DNA from: Glaciecola sp041380235
GTDB taxonomy: Bacteria; Pseudomonadota; Gammaproteobacteria; Enterobacterales; Alteromonadaceae
Direction: 5' to 3'
NCBI RefSeq assembly: GCF_041380235.1
Contig: NZ_JBGIYY010000022.1
Location: 14,761-78,760 of the forward strand
DNA: 64,000 bases
Shown here: in pieces, positions 27,645 through 37,371 of the stretch
Layout: the number at the start of each line of letters is the position of its first letter
How positions within the stretch are numbered: position 1 is the stretch's first letter
Notes under the pieces: generated by a model
What the model saw: only the letters and a program-made list of their open reading frames with translations
What the model was told of the DNA's origin: nothing
The model's database searches: none
Program-made: the position numbers and the translations under genes

Positions 27645-28523
27645 ATGACCGATAGCCTAGAATCCTTACGAAACCGTGTAGACGGTGCAAACGACCTACA
27701 GGCTGTGGTGCGCACAATGAAGGCGATGTCGGCGTCAAATATTACGCAATATGAAAATGCCGTGCTGGCTTTAAATAACTACTACGAAACGGTTCAACAG
27801 GGCTTTTCAGCCTGCTTAAAGGATGTGGGCCTGGCTCCACTTTTTTTTGAAAAAAGCGGCGCAAAAAAGACCGCAGTAGTCATTGTATTTGGTTCTGACC
27901 AAGGCTTAGTAGGGCGCTTTAATGACAGTCTTGCCGAATATGTGAGTGAGCAGCTTTCGAGTATTAGCGCAGCGCAAAAAGTTTGGGTAGTAGGAGAGCG
28001 AATGTACGATCGCTTGCAGGATAAGGGCTTGGATTTAGAGGCCTGCTTGAGTGTGCCGAGCTCGGTAGAGGGGGTTAGCCCGCTTATTCGCGACTTACTT
28101 ATCGCAACGGAGCAGTTGTGGGATGCCGATTTACAAAGCCCTTTGTATTTGTTTCATCAAAAACCCAGTGAACAGGCGGGTCAATATGAACCATTTACGC
28201 GCTCAGTGTTGCCCATGGATTTATCGTGGCAGAAGACCCTGCAGGCACAAAAATGGCACGGGCCGAGCCTGCCAGAGACTTTGGGAACCAGTGCTTTAAC
28301 CCTGCGGGCACTAATTCGCGAGTATTTATTTGTGTCGCTCTACCAAAGCGCCGCTGAATCTTTGGCAAGTGAGAACGCCAGCCGCTTAATTGCCATGCAA
28401 AGAGCTGAAAAAAACATAGAAGAAATGCTTACGAATTTGCAACATGAGTATCATCACCAGCGTCAAGAGTCGATTGATGCTGAACTGTTTGATGTGGTCG
28501 CGGGATATAGCTCTGATGATTAA
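27645..28523 (+). CDS. atpG: N-ATPase subunit gamma
   Basis: A 292-aa rotor subunit. The N-terminal coiled helix ESLRNRVDGANDLQAVVRTM and the C-terminal helix SENASRLIAMQRAEKNIEEM match family ends, and the central domain has VIVFGSDQGLVGRFND. It is the last gene of the operon; no terminator hairpin is evident after it. An 84-bp gap separates it from atpA. Confidence 0.93.
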   Translation: MTDSLESLRNRVDGANDLQAVVRTMKAMSASNITQYENAVLALNNYYETVQQGFSACLKDVGLAPLFFEKSGAKKTAVVIVFGSDQGLVGRFNDSLAEYVSEQLSSISAAQKVWVVGERMYDRLQDKGLDLEACLSVPSSVEGVSPLIRDLLIATEQLWDADLQSPLYLFHQKPSEQAGQYEPFTRSVLPMDLSWQKTLQAQKWHGPSLPETLGTSALTLRALIREYLFVSLYQSAAESLASENASRLIAMQRAEKNIEEMLTNLQHEYHHQRQESIDAELFDVVAGYSSDD

Positions 28524-29002
28524 ATTAGAATATTTAATTGGATTACAAACAATCATATTTTGAAGGCCTACAATTTTGGAGCTAGGGGCGAGAAGCCATT
28601 GAGCAAATTCTAACTCTAATGCTACCTGCTAAAGATAATCTCATGATTATGGTGTGTGGCATCTTAGGCCGTTCATTGAGACTTAACGAAACTTTCACGG
28701 CAACTAAGGTGAGTCGAGCAGAAGATAGCCAATGAGTGTTTAGTGCCATTTACCGACATTGAATCACCTCTTTTCTCAATATGACCCACGTCATTCCGCT
28801 GAAGAGCGGAATCTTCCAAACCCAATAGTAAATTTAAAATATCCTCGGCCAAAACCAAGGGGTAACTGATTTAAAAACAACAGGTTAAGTGTTGATGTAA
28901 GGCGCCAAAGCCGAAATTGCCGGCATAAAACGTGATGGTTATTTTAACTTAATTTCCTTAGGAAAAGTCGGGTGTTAACCTCGCTTTAGTGCTTAGTTTT
29001 AC
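28524..29002. other. 479 bp without a convincing gene; one REP-like hairpin
   Basis: Only short frames are present and none is recognised. At 28793-28812 the sequence ATTCCGCT-GAAG-AGCGGAAT forms an 8-bp stem with a 4-nt loop and resembles common dispersed extragenic palindromes. No clear terminator for atpG or for the convergent phospholipase gene was seen. Confidence 0.5.
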
Positions 29003-30472
29003 TCAACGGCGCTTTTTATATAAACGTTTAATATTATGATCGCTATGATGATCGAGTATTTGATCTAGTTTATGTCCAATTTTAGAACATGTTCTTATTT
29101 GCTCCAATTTTGGCCAAGTTGACCGTTCACCTTCAATAATCAATTCTTTAATTTCAGCAGAAGTGAGTTGCCCAAGAAGCTTTTGAGGGTCCACAAAACT
29201 AAAACTGGGAGCGATATTTATATCGCCTTTGTATTCTTGAGCCATCACCGAATAAAATATTTTCATCGTTTTACCTGCATCTGGGATTTTACGAAGATAG
29301 CGCCGGCTGAAGTTCTCACCACTTTTTAACATTTCATGGGTAGATACTCGCAACACCTTTTTCACCCCGTTGGTAACTGGCATGTACTGCTCGCCTTTCA
29401 TCATAGCGAGTGAGAGGGGATTAGCCTGACTAACAATGTAATGATTTACGCCGTAGAGTCTGGCGAGTCTTTTCGCCGGCAAATCGTCTGTAACTGCACC
29501 GTCTACCCAACGCCGTTCAGGTAAATACGGCTGCGCCTCACCATATACATTTTTGGCCATCAACATCACCGGTGGATAAACGCCAGGCACCGCACAGGAG
29601 GCCATTACCGCTGTTCGCACAAAAACATTGGGGGATGTTACCGCATTCATTAACCTTGAGGTTTGGTGCTCTTCAAAGGGCGCAATGGTGATGCTAATCA
29701 TTCGCCCTGTCTTTTCGTACGCTTCCTGAAATGTGATATTGGGAATAAGTTCCTCTAACAATATTTCTAAGGATGCCGGGTCAACTTGTTTGCGGATAAG
29801 TCTTTTAGGACGATTGTCAATCTTCTCTTGTAATGGGTCTAGCGCCTTGTCGCTCAACAATACCGTGGGCAACTCGTCGTCAGTGTAGGTTCCAAGAATA
29901 GCGGCCGAAACTGCACCAGCGCTCGAACCAGATATCACGGTTGGTAAAAGGTCGTGTTCAAATAAGGTTTTAATTACGCCTCGGTGAAAATGCCCTAGAG
30001 AGCCTGCACCACTTAACATTAAAGCTGAACGCCCAAAACAGTGACTAGCACGTTCAAAAAAATCGATTTTGTCTTCTTTGGTAATTCCATCCGACTCGGG
30101 AATGGTGGATATGTGTTCAAGCGCATCAACTATTTCATCAACGTACTCTTCGATTAAATGTTTGGTGCCAAATTTCGCTCGTTCGTACAGAATTGACTTA
30201 CCCATACCACCTTGATTGCCGTGGATCCCCTCATTAAGCGCAAACAATAGACCAATGTCATCCTGTTTACGTCTGAGTTCTCTAATTGCTGAGATTCTGT
30301 TGCGAATATTGACGTAATCATAGCTTTTCGATTCTTCTTTATGTTTCCACGCGTCGAAACCTGACTTTACGTCATGCTCAAGTGCAGCTTCTTTCCATTC
30401 AGCAAAACTATTGGCATTGCGCATTTTGCGCTCTAAGCGGGTAAGAGAATAACGAGAGGAGATAGAGAGCAT
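29003..30472 (-). CDS. DUF3336 patatin-like phospholipase
   Basis: A 489-aa protein. The N-terminal DUF3336 region (about 1-140) precedes a patatin domain with the oxyanion motif SGAGSLGHFHRGV, the nucleophile in SGSSAGAVSA (G-x-S-x-G) and the catalytic Asp in WVDGAVTDDLP. Such proteins are lipases/acyl hydrolases related to yeast triacylglycerol lipases and act on membrane or storage lipids. No signal peptide is present, so it is cytoplasmic or peripheral. It is monocistronic. Confidence 0.92.
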   Translation of the reverse strand: MLSISSRYSLTRLERKMRNANSFAEWKEAALEHDVKSGFDAWKHKEESKSYDYVNIRNRISAIRELRRKQDDIGLLFALNEGIHGNQGGMGKSILYERAKFGTKHLIEEYVDEIVDALEHISTIPESDGITKEDKIDFFERASHCFGRSALMLSGAGSLGHFHRGVIKTLFEHDLLPTVISGSSAGAVSAAILGTYTDDELPTVLLSDKALDPLQEKIDNRPKRLIRKQVDPASLEILLEELIPNITFQEAYEKTGRMISITIAPFEEHQTSRLMNAVTSPNVFVRTAVMASCAVPGVYPPVMLMAKNVYGEAQPYLPERRWVDGAVTDDLPAKRLARLYGVNHYIVSQANPLSLAMMKGEQYMPVTNGVKKVLRVSTHEMLKSGENFSRRYLRKIPDAGKTMKIFYSVMAQEYKGDINIAPSFSFVDPQKLLGQLTSAEIKELIIEGERSTWPKLEQIRTCSKIGHKLDQILDHHSDHNIKRLYKKRR

Positions 30473-30811
30473 AAACTTGGGCTTCCGGAAAAAAAGATTA
30501 CGATATATAGGATACTTAAAAAAAAGCGAAGAACCATCACGTTTACTGATACAAACTTACAAGCAAAACAGAGGTGGGGCTAATTGTGCATCATACCTCT
30601 ACTTTTAAGCGCTACTATGTCATTGTTACTTTTAGTATACGCTAGCAGCAAAAATCTGAAGCGTGGGGTAATCTAAAGCCTAATTTAGATAGGACTCTGT
30701 GCGCGTCTTCGCCTTCTGGCGTAATTCTCAAAAATGCGAAAACATTAGGGCTTGAATTGCGAAAAACGAAAAGTCTTTAGCAGTCGTTTTTAAGTTTTCA
30801 AATACTTGCCC
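30473..30811. other. 339 bp intergenic, no gene seen
   Basis: AT-rich spacer between two minus-strand genes. It should hold the promoter of the phospholipase gene and the end of the GGDEF/EAL transcript. No hairpin with a T tract or other recognisable element was found. Confidence 0.4.
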
Positions 30812-33418
30812 TTATACTTGCCAAGAATCGTCGGCCTTCCAGTTAGCTATCCAGTCTGGGATATCATTTGCTAACATTGGTTTTGCGATCCCATACCCTT
30901 GCGCCAACTCACAACCCAATTTTAATAATGCCAAACCGTGCGCGCTTGTTTCTACTCCCTCCGCGATCACTTCACGTTGAAATGCTCTTGCCAAACCCAC
31001 TACGCCTTCAACTATTGCTAAATCGTCGGTGTCTTCTAACATGTCACGCACAAAACTTTGATCAATTTTAATTAAGTGTGCCGGCAGTCGCTTAAGGTAG
31101 GTTAATGATGAATAACCCGTGCCAAAGTCATCTAATGCGAATAACACTCCAAGCTTGTGGCATGCACTCATGGTTGCAGACACTTGACCGATGTCGTGTA
31201 AAGCACTGGTTTCGAGTATTTCTAACTCTAAACTGCTTGGGCTTACATCAGGGTGAGCAGCCAATAAGGTCGCCAAGCGATTCGTAAAGTTGTCTTGTTG
31301 TATTTGGTAGGCGCTAATATTAACACTTGTGGGTAAACTAACCCCCATGCTCTGCCAGTTTGCAATTTGGCTCAACGCTGTATCTATGACCCATTCTCCT
31401 AGCTCCAAACTAATCGAATGGCCCTCTATCACAGGCAAAAACTCTAGCGGTGGCACTAAAGTACCGCTTGGATGCTGCCAACGAATTAAGGCCTCTGTAC
31501 CAATTACTTCACCGGTGCGCATATTCACTTTGGGTTGATAATGCAGTACAAACTCATCTCGCTCTAAGGCTGTGCGAATATTCTCAATGCTTTTATGCTG
31601 AGTATTAATCGCCTTATTTTGCGCGGTATCAAATAAATGGTAACGGTTTTTACCCGCTTGCTTGGCCATATACATAGCTTGGTCGGCATGACGAATAAGT
31701 TGCTCGGCATCTGCACTGTCTTGCGGGTACCGTGTAACACCGATACTGGCTGAAACCTGCATTGAAGCTTCTTTGACGACAACCGGATCTGCAGCGGCTT
31801 TCAGTAAGCGCTCAAACACAAATTCACTTTCATCAAATTCATCCAAATCGACCATTATGGCTATAAATTCATCACCGCCAATACGTGCCAATGTATCGCC
31901 TTTGCGTAGGGCTCGTTTCATGCGTTTTGATACTGCAATGAGCAAATCGTCTCCTACGCTATGGCCGTAAGAATCATTCACTATCTTAAAGCCATCTAGA
32001 TCCATAAACGCAACAGCTAGCGAGCGTTTGTTTATTTTACAGTGCTCTATGGCTTGGTTTAAGCGTTCTGCTAACAAAACTCGATTGGGTAAATTAGTCA
32101 ATAAATCGTAATGGGCAATACGTTCTAGTTGTTTTAAATTTGCTTTGTTTGCGGTTATATCAGTTGACAACGAAACATAGTGCTCGGTATCACCTGCCGC
32201 ATTTTTTACCGCGCTAATAGTGAGCATCTCGGGATAAACCTCACCATTTTTTCGACGGTTCCATATCTCGCCATGCCAGTGACCTTTCTTAAGTATTGTC
32301 TGCCACATTTTAGTAAAAAATTCTGGCGACTCTTTTCCAGATTGCAGCATACTTGGATTTTGTCCCAGCACCTCTTCAGGACTATATCCGGTAACGCGAC
32401 AGAAACTGTCGTTAACTTCAATGATTTTAGCTGAGGCATCGGTGATCATAATGCCTTCATTGGCATGTGTGAACACACTGGCTGCGCGGGTCAGTTTCTC
32501 TTCGGCTCGTTTTTTTTCAATGGCAATACTGGCCAAACTAGCCGTTTGTTCAATCAGCGTCAGATCTGTTTGTGTTGGAGAGTGTTTGTCGTGGTGGTAG
32601 ATAGCAAATGTACCAAGTACCACGCCTTCTGAAGAGCGTATAGGTTGCGACCAGCAAGAGCCTATGTTTGCTTCTTTTGCGAGTTCTGTATAAGCCGCCC
32701 AATATGGGTGTGTTTGAATATCTTCTACGATAACCCGCTCATTAATGAACGCGGCGGTTCCACATGAGCCTATCTCAGGCCCAATTTTGACTCCGTCAAT
32801 CGCTTCGTTATAAAAATCAGGAAGACTCGATGCTGTGCCAAGCGACAAGGTTTTACCCGCTTCGTCTAGCAATAAAATGCTGCATAGCATAGCTGGGTTC
32901 TCGTGCTCCACCCCGCTAACAATGGCATTTAGTATCGCTTTCAATGGTTCGCCGCTGGTAATTTTTTCTAGTACTTGGGAGCGCGACTTTTCACGCATTT
33001 CAGTGTATTTACGTTGGGTGATATCATGTACAACCCCCACTAAAAAGCGTTTGCCTGTGGGGTCTATAAATCGATTCTTCTTTGTCAGAATCATTTTAGT
33101 TTGCATGTCAGCCGTGGTAAGTGACTCTTCGCTTATGCTTTCTATACCGTCTTCAAGGACCTGTATATCATTAGCCATAAAATGCGCCATTTCACTTGGC
33201 TCAACGTGCGTCGCAAGGGTTTGGCCAATGATTTCGCTTCTGGGTAAGCCAAACATAGTACAAAAAGCGTTATTGACTAGCAGAAGTCTAAGCTTGTCAT
33301 CCTTGATAAATAACGGGTCTCCAGCATTATCGAAAATCGCACTTAGAAACCTTTCTATACTATGCTTACTATCATCAAATTGACTAGACGAGTTTTCGTC
33401 TTTGTTGGGATCAGCCAT
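30812..33418 (-). CDS. PAS-GAF-PAS-GGDEF-EAL cyclic-di-GMP signalling protein
   Basis: An 868-aa soluble protein. PAS (about 22-135) is followed by GAF (about 155-305, with CGTAAFINERVIVEDI), PAS/PAC (about 315-430), GGDEF (RIGGDEFIAI near 511-520) and EAL (EALIRWQHP from 642, DDFGTGYSSL, and a C-terminal VIAEGVE). The GGDEF and EAL signature residues look intact, so it could make or degrade c-di-GMP; many such fusions act mainly as phosphodiesterases. There is no transmembrane segment, so the input is cytoplasmic. Monocistronic. Confidence 0.93.
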   Translation of the reverse strand: MADPNKDENSSSQFDDSKHSIERFLSAIFDNAGDPLFIKDDKLRLLLVNNAFCTMFGLPRSEIIGQTLATHVEPSEMAHFMANDIQVLEDGIESISEESLTTADMQTKMILTKKNRFIDPTGKRFLVGVVHDITQRKYTEMREKSRSQVLEKITSGEPLKAILNAIVSGVEHENPAMLCSILLLDEAGKTLSLGTASSLPDFYNEAIDGVKIGPEIGSCGTAAFINERVIVEDIQTHPYWAAYTELAKEANIGSCWSQPIRSSEGVVLGTFAIYHHDKHSPTQTDLTLIEQTASLASIAIEKKRAEEKLTRAASVFTHANEGIMITDASAKIIEVNDSFCRVTGYSPEEVLGQNPSMLQSGKESPEFFTKMWQTILKKGHWHGEIWNRRKNGEVYPEMLTISAVKNAAGDTEHYVSLSTDITANKANLKQLERIAHYDLLTNLPNRVLLAERLNQAIEHCKINKRSLAVAFMDLDGFKIVNDSYGHSVGDDLLIAVSKRMKRALRKGDTLARIGGDEFIAIMVDLDEFDESEFVFERLLKAAADPVVVKEASMQVSASIGVTRYPQDSADAEQLIRHADQAMYMAKQAGKNRYHLFDTAQNKAINTQHKSIENIRTALERDEFVLHYQPKVNMRTGEVIGTEALIRWQHPSGTLVPPLEFLPVIEGHSISLELGEWVIDTALSQIANWQSMGVSLPTSVNISAYQIQQDNFTNRLATLLAAHPDVSPSSLELEILETSALHDIGQVSATMSACHKLGVLFALDDFGTGYSSLTYLKRLPAHLIKIDQSFVRDMLEDTDDLAIVEGVVGLARAFQREVIAEGVETSAHGLALLKLGCELAQGYGIAKPMLANDIPDWIANWKADDSWQV

Positions 33419-33710
33419 GACTTTATAAGGCTCCTGCTCAAATATAATACCGTTTGTCGCTTCTAAGTTATCGGCTTTAAGGTAATTGACTTAAGCGTAA
33501 TTATCTTTCCTAAAAACCGGTTAAGCGCTAAGTGAATAAAGCAAGCATACGTGCGCTATGGAACGTTGGTATGTTTAATTACTATACAGTAATAGCGCTC
33601 ATTACTCTTGCAATAAATTGAGCTTATACCCGCAAAATCGAAGTCGCGTTGAACGCTAAAGTCTTCGCCGTAATGCTTATCGGGTGTCGCTCGTAGCGGC
33701 GGCAATTGTT

Positions 33711-34070
33711 ATGCTTGATTTAATAACGGGTAATATAAGAAATTTAGCGCTATTTAACCTGGCGATCGACAGTAAGTTAAGAGTTTGCGATCATGTCTCT
33801 GTGAGGCTGCGCGACATTGCCCATGGACTAAGTCTGCAATCCAAACCGATGGCAGTTCAACAAAAGGCCGGGTAACCGATACTGTTTGAAATTACGAAAA
33901 ACACACGTGGATCTGTCTCTCAGTTAATCCAACACTACCAATTGAAGTTAAGTGATCATTTGTTAAAATCGAGAGTGAAAGCATGTGATCATTTATCAAC
34001 TCGACAACATAGCCGGATTGTTGACCGTTGGGTCGAATCGATATTCACCTATATGCCATGCATCTTTTAA
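33711..34070 (+). pseudogene. Decayed copy of the short tyrosine recombinase
   Basis: The translation from 33711 parallels the intact recombinase at 38.6-39.2 kb: NIRNLALFNLAIDSKLR against NPRNLAMFNLGIDSKLR, then FEITKNTR in both, and DHLSTRQHSRIVDRWVESI against DHLTTRQYSRIVDEWITSI. An in-frame TAA interrupts it at 33873. The copy ends about 34046, before the HxxR and Tyr active-site region, and its N-terminus is missing as well. It is a nonfunctional relic that marks this spot as an insertion site for the same element family. Confidence 0.88.
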
Positions 34071-34096
34071 TTGGAGAATAGATACAGTGGGGCATA

Positions 34097-35509
34097 TTAT
34101 CGATGAGCAAGCTTATAAAGATTCGCATAGACCTTTTGCACAGGCTCTGAGGTGCAGCCTTCTCTTAAATGCCGAATAATCTCTTCATCTTCTCGCATAA
34201 CCGCGTATGCCATATTGCTGGCATTTGGCGATTTACCCGACATAACAGATCCAAAAATATCCATTAATCCTTTGGCGTTAGATGCCCCGTAGTATTGGTC
34301 ATATTTTTCAGCATAGGCGCGTTCAACATAGGTGACGTTATCTGAGACTTCTGTATTGCTGCCGATTTCGTTGCCATAGCCATCAGATGTGGTAGTGGTG
34401 GTTACATATTGAAAGGGCACTGGGTCTTCAATATAAAGGCGGCAAGAACTTGAATAATGACTGAGATATCGATAATAAAACGATTTGAAGAGCACTCTAC
34501 CAATTATGACTTTAGGCTCATCAACTTGCAGCGCTTCAATGATTTTTGTATAGCTTTCTAAGGTGTCATATTTTAAGCCGCTTGGGCTGCTGTAGTTTAT
34601 GGTTTGGCCTGTTTCAAGAGACCAGCGTGAGTCTATCGAGGCGTAAATATCGCAATTTTCTGCACAATTATATTCATCCGGCATGGGCTCTAAGCTGTAG
34701 TTGATTTTTTTCAAATCAGGGCAGTGTTGCATTAGCTTGGACGTGAAATTACCGCTTACCCATTCGTAGTTCGCTAAGCTAGGTGTGCTGTTGCCATTAT
34801 CAGCACTGGGGAATACTGATAATGTCACCGATACTTCATCAACGCACAGCCCTGCGTAGTCAGCTCCTATGTTGTACTCAATGGGTTGAACTCGAATGCC
34901 AGTTTGATGTGATCGAAACGATACGGATACTGAGCCTGATGCGCTAATAGAAGGGTTATAAGCTTGCAATTGCCAGTTGTTATCTGATCTTAACGATGCC
35001 TGCCATCCCTGAATATTATCTCTGAGGTTATCACCAATCGTTTTCACGGTAATATTTTGCATGTCGGGGCATTGGTATTCTATCTCCTCACGGACGATAG
35101 TAAGCGGAGCCTGATAGGGAAAATCGGCAATAGCTGAGCTTGCTTCAAATCGCTGTAACTCTGTTGTGTCAATTTGAGTTAAACCCACATGAATTGTACC
35201 TGCGGGTGCGCATTCGCCCCTAAAAAAAAGGGTAGGCTTTACAATGATACTCAATTGTCTGATTAGCTCGGGATCGCTGACAACTTTAGGGTCCCAAGCT
35301 GTCATCGTAGGCGTGAGTATGATATTAATCATGCCTTCGTCACCTAATGGCGCTGCATAAAGCGTGTACCCATCGTTGTCTATTTGATAAGGCACAGGTG
35401 TTATAGCGTCAGAAAAACGCATACGCTCATTTGCCTTCAGTAAAGGTGCGATAAGTGATAATGACAATAGCGCTAAGACGCAGGTAAAAGAGAGGATGGT
35501 CGAATGCAT
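34097..35509 (-). CDS. Secreted cysteine-containing protein of unknown function
   Basis: A 470-aa protein with a clear signal peptide (LSFTCVLALLSLSLIAPLLKA). ATG 35509 is chosen because GAGGA lies 4-5 nt upstream. The mature part contains many cysteines in an otherwise mostly beta pattern (RGECAPAG, EYQCPDMQ, AGLCVDEV, QHCPDLKK, YNCAENCD, SSCRLYIED, REGCTSEP), suggesting disulfides in an exported, stable protein. I do not recognise a domain. Its 3' end lies directly beside the decayed recombinase, so it may have come with that element. Confidence 0.65.
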   Translation of the reverse strand: MHSTILSFTCVLALLSLSLIAPLLKANERMRFSDAITPVPYQIDNDGYTLYAAPLGDEGMINIILTPTMTAWDPKVVSDPELIRQLSIIVKPTLFFRGECAPAGTIHVGLTQIDTTELQRFEASSAIADFPYQAPLTIVREEIEYQCPDMQNITVKTIGDNLRDNIQGWQASLRSDNNWQLQAYNPSISASGSVSVSFRSHQTGIRVQPIEYNIGADYAGLCVDEVSVTLSVFPSADNGNSTPSLANYEWVSGNFTSKLMQHCPDLKKINYSLEPMPDEYNCAENCDIYASIDSRWSLETGQTINYSSPSGLKYDTLESYTKIIEALQVDEPKVIIGRVLFKSFYYRYLSHYSSSCRLYIEDPVPFQYVTTTTTSDGYGNEIGSNTEVSDNVTYVERAYAEKYDQYYGASNAKGLMDIFGSVMSGKSPNASNMAYAVMREDEEIIRHLREGCTSEPVQKVYANLYKLAHR

Positions 35510-35910
35510 ATAGTCCTCACAGGTAATTATCTGAAAAGTTAGATTATGCGCATTAAACATTAAAGGCAAACAGTAAAAAATTTAAAGTTAGGAGCATAAG
35601 GTTAATTAACACTATCGAGTAGCCTGCAGCCTCAAGTGGCGGTACCCTGGTATTGTTGTCGGTGATAGGTGAGCTATGTTTGTCTGAAACTCTTTAAAGT
35701 CACGCTCAACATATTTAGGTAGGTAATTACCGTGCTCTGCATTCAAGCACTAGTAATAGCGAAAACTTACACAACAATAAATGCTAAGCGTTAGGTAGCT
35801 AATTTAAGTGTCAAGTATCACAAATTTTTTTAAAACGTTATCAAATCGTGATGTTTAAAACTACAAGTCCATATATCGTTGTGACCTGTTTTAGTCACTG
35901 AATTACTTTT
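35510..35910. other. 401 bp divergent intergenic region
   Basis: AT-rich region between two divergent genes for exported proteins, so it probably contains both promoters. A small inverted repeat GTGAC-N8-GTCAC lies at about 35880. Nothing else is supported. Confidence 0.35.
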
Positions 35911-36834
35911 ATGCCTATCAAAATGGTATTCATTGCTCTGCTGCTCTCTTACTCAGCAAAGTCCTTTTCCTTCGAGTTAGACCTTAGGTCTATTCGAGTG
36001 ACACTGTCCAAACCTGATACTAGTCATTCTTTAACCTTAAATGACAGTAATGGACTCAAACAAAAAAGCGTTTTCAACTTAAGACCGGTGAACAACGAAC
36101 GCCTCGGCGTATTTGTTGATATTAATGACATTGAGATAGGCTACGCGCTTGACGTTTTTGACAACGAGCTTGAGACAAAAACTCAAAATTTTTTGGTTTC
36201 TTACCGAAAATGGAAGCACTCAAGAATTACCTTCAACTATCAAACCTTAGAGGGCCTACAAATAGACGCTGAAAACCTATCGGGTACCGGCTTTGACAGG
36301 CAATTTTCCCAGTTTACGAAGTCTACCAAGATAGAGCTTTTTGGATTACATAATTTATACACATTTGGTGAGGCTGAATCGCTGTTTGAGCATTTCTTTT
36401 TAAATCGTCCGCGGCTCAGCCAAAACTTTGATTGGTCGTTGAGTATTTTAGGTGGCTGGTCGTTAAAACATCTATCGTTAGAAAACGATGAATCTATCAT
36501 TTTTCAGCCTGAATATTTAAGCCAACAGCTAACGCCAGTCACTGAACTTAACTCCTTCTCAGCCTCGTTAAATATAGGCCCATTTTTATCGGTGAATTTA
36601 CCTAACAATTTTAATTTTTTTGCAGAATATAGAGTTGGCGAAGGATACATCCGAAATCTCAGTGGCAACAAAGGCTTAAAGCAATCGGGTGATGACAAAC
36701 AACAGGCCGCTGGCGCTGGTTTCTCCTGGACATCTAGCAACCAAAAGACATTAGTATTAATAAGAGCCTGGCAACAAAAAGGTCGGCATATTGATACGTC
36801 TTTTGGGGATATATCAGTTGTGAGATTTTTTTAG
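35911..36834 (+). CDS. Predicted outer-membrane beta-barrel protein, unknown
   Basis: A 307-aa protein with a signal peptide (MVFIALLLSYSAKSFSF). The mature part is built of alternating hydrophobic/polar strands (VFVDINDIEIGYALDVFD; FFAEYRVGEGYIRNL; KTLVLIRAWQQKG) and ends in VVRFF with a terminal aromatic residue, as for BAM substrates. I see no specific family. It is divergent from the secreted Cys-containing protein, with which it may form a surface pair (inference from position only). Confidence 0.6.
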   Translation: MPIKMVFIALLLSYSAKSFSFELDLRSIRVTLSKPDTSHSLTLNDSNGLKQKSVFNLRPVNNERLGVFVDINDIEIGYALDVFDNELETKTQNFLVSYRKWKHSRITFNYQTLEGLQIDAENLSGTGFDRQFSQFTKSTKIELFGLHNLYTFGEAESLFEHFFLNRPRLSQNFDWSLSILGGWSLKHLSLENDESIIFQPEYLSQQLTPVTELNSFSASLNIGPFLSVNLPNNFNFFAEYRVGEGYIRNLSGNKGLKQSGDDKQQAAGAGFSWTSSNQKTLVLIRAWQQKGRHIDTSFGDISVVRFF

Positions 36835-36855
36835 AAACAAAGCTGAAAGCGGGCT

Positions 36856-37371
36856 TTGGCATTTTTAGAGGCTGATAAACCATGTATTGAACTTTGTGCT
36901 GACTTATTGGTAGATTTTTTCCATGCGTCGCAAGTTTGGGGAACCCCTCTGAAAGTATCAATGTACCAAGAGATGGAACGCCTAGGGTTGCCCAGTAATG
37001 AGACTACTCGGGGGCATGTGAGCGATTTTTATGTCCAGATGAGTGGTTATGATATTGTGACCTTAACACCCCCTAAATATCGAGAAACTGTGCGAGGTTA
37101 TTTTTCACCTGATGCCGCCCGTTTAATGTGGAATAAGTGCCATAAATTAGTTGGCGGTACCCTAGAAATACAAAAACGTGATTGCGTAGAAAAATTAGCC
37201 GAATTCGATACTGCAAGCATGCTAGAGGGAATTAGAAATGCACCAGGAATAAACGAACAATTACGCTATTGGATTGGGCAGAATGCTTTTGCCTTTGATC
37301 AATATATTCGACTTTATCCAATTGCTAAAAAAGCGGTTTCAGCAGTTGAAGAAGACTTGGTTAGTCAGTAA
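36856..37371 (+). CDS. Hypothetical protein, possibly 5'-truncated
   Basis: The frame encodes up to 171 aa with ordinary composition (ETTRGHVSDFYVQMSGYDIV; GGTLEIQKRDCVEKLAEFD; IRNAPGINEQLRYWIGQNAF). The only early starts are a TTG at 36856 without a good ribosome site and an ATG at 36961 that would discard conserved-looking sequence. It may therefore be the 3' part of a larger gene cut by a rearrangement. Not recognised. Confidence 0.45.
   Translation: MAFLEADKPCIELCADLLVDFFHASQVWGTPLKVSMYQEMERLGLPSNETTRGHVSDFYVQMSGYDIVTLTPPKYRETVRGYFSPDAARLMWNKCHKLVGGTLEIQKRDCVEKLAEFDTASMLEGIRNAPGINEQLRYWIGQNAFAFDQYIRLYPIAKKAVSAVEEDLVSQ

Noticed and set aside
28673..28858. 61-codon minus-strand frame behind atpG
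   Set aside because: It overlaps a REP-like palindrome, has no ribosome site and resembles nothing known to me.
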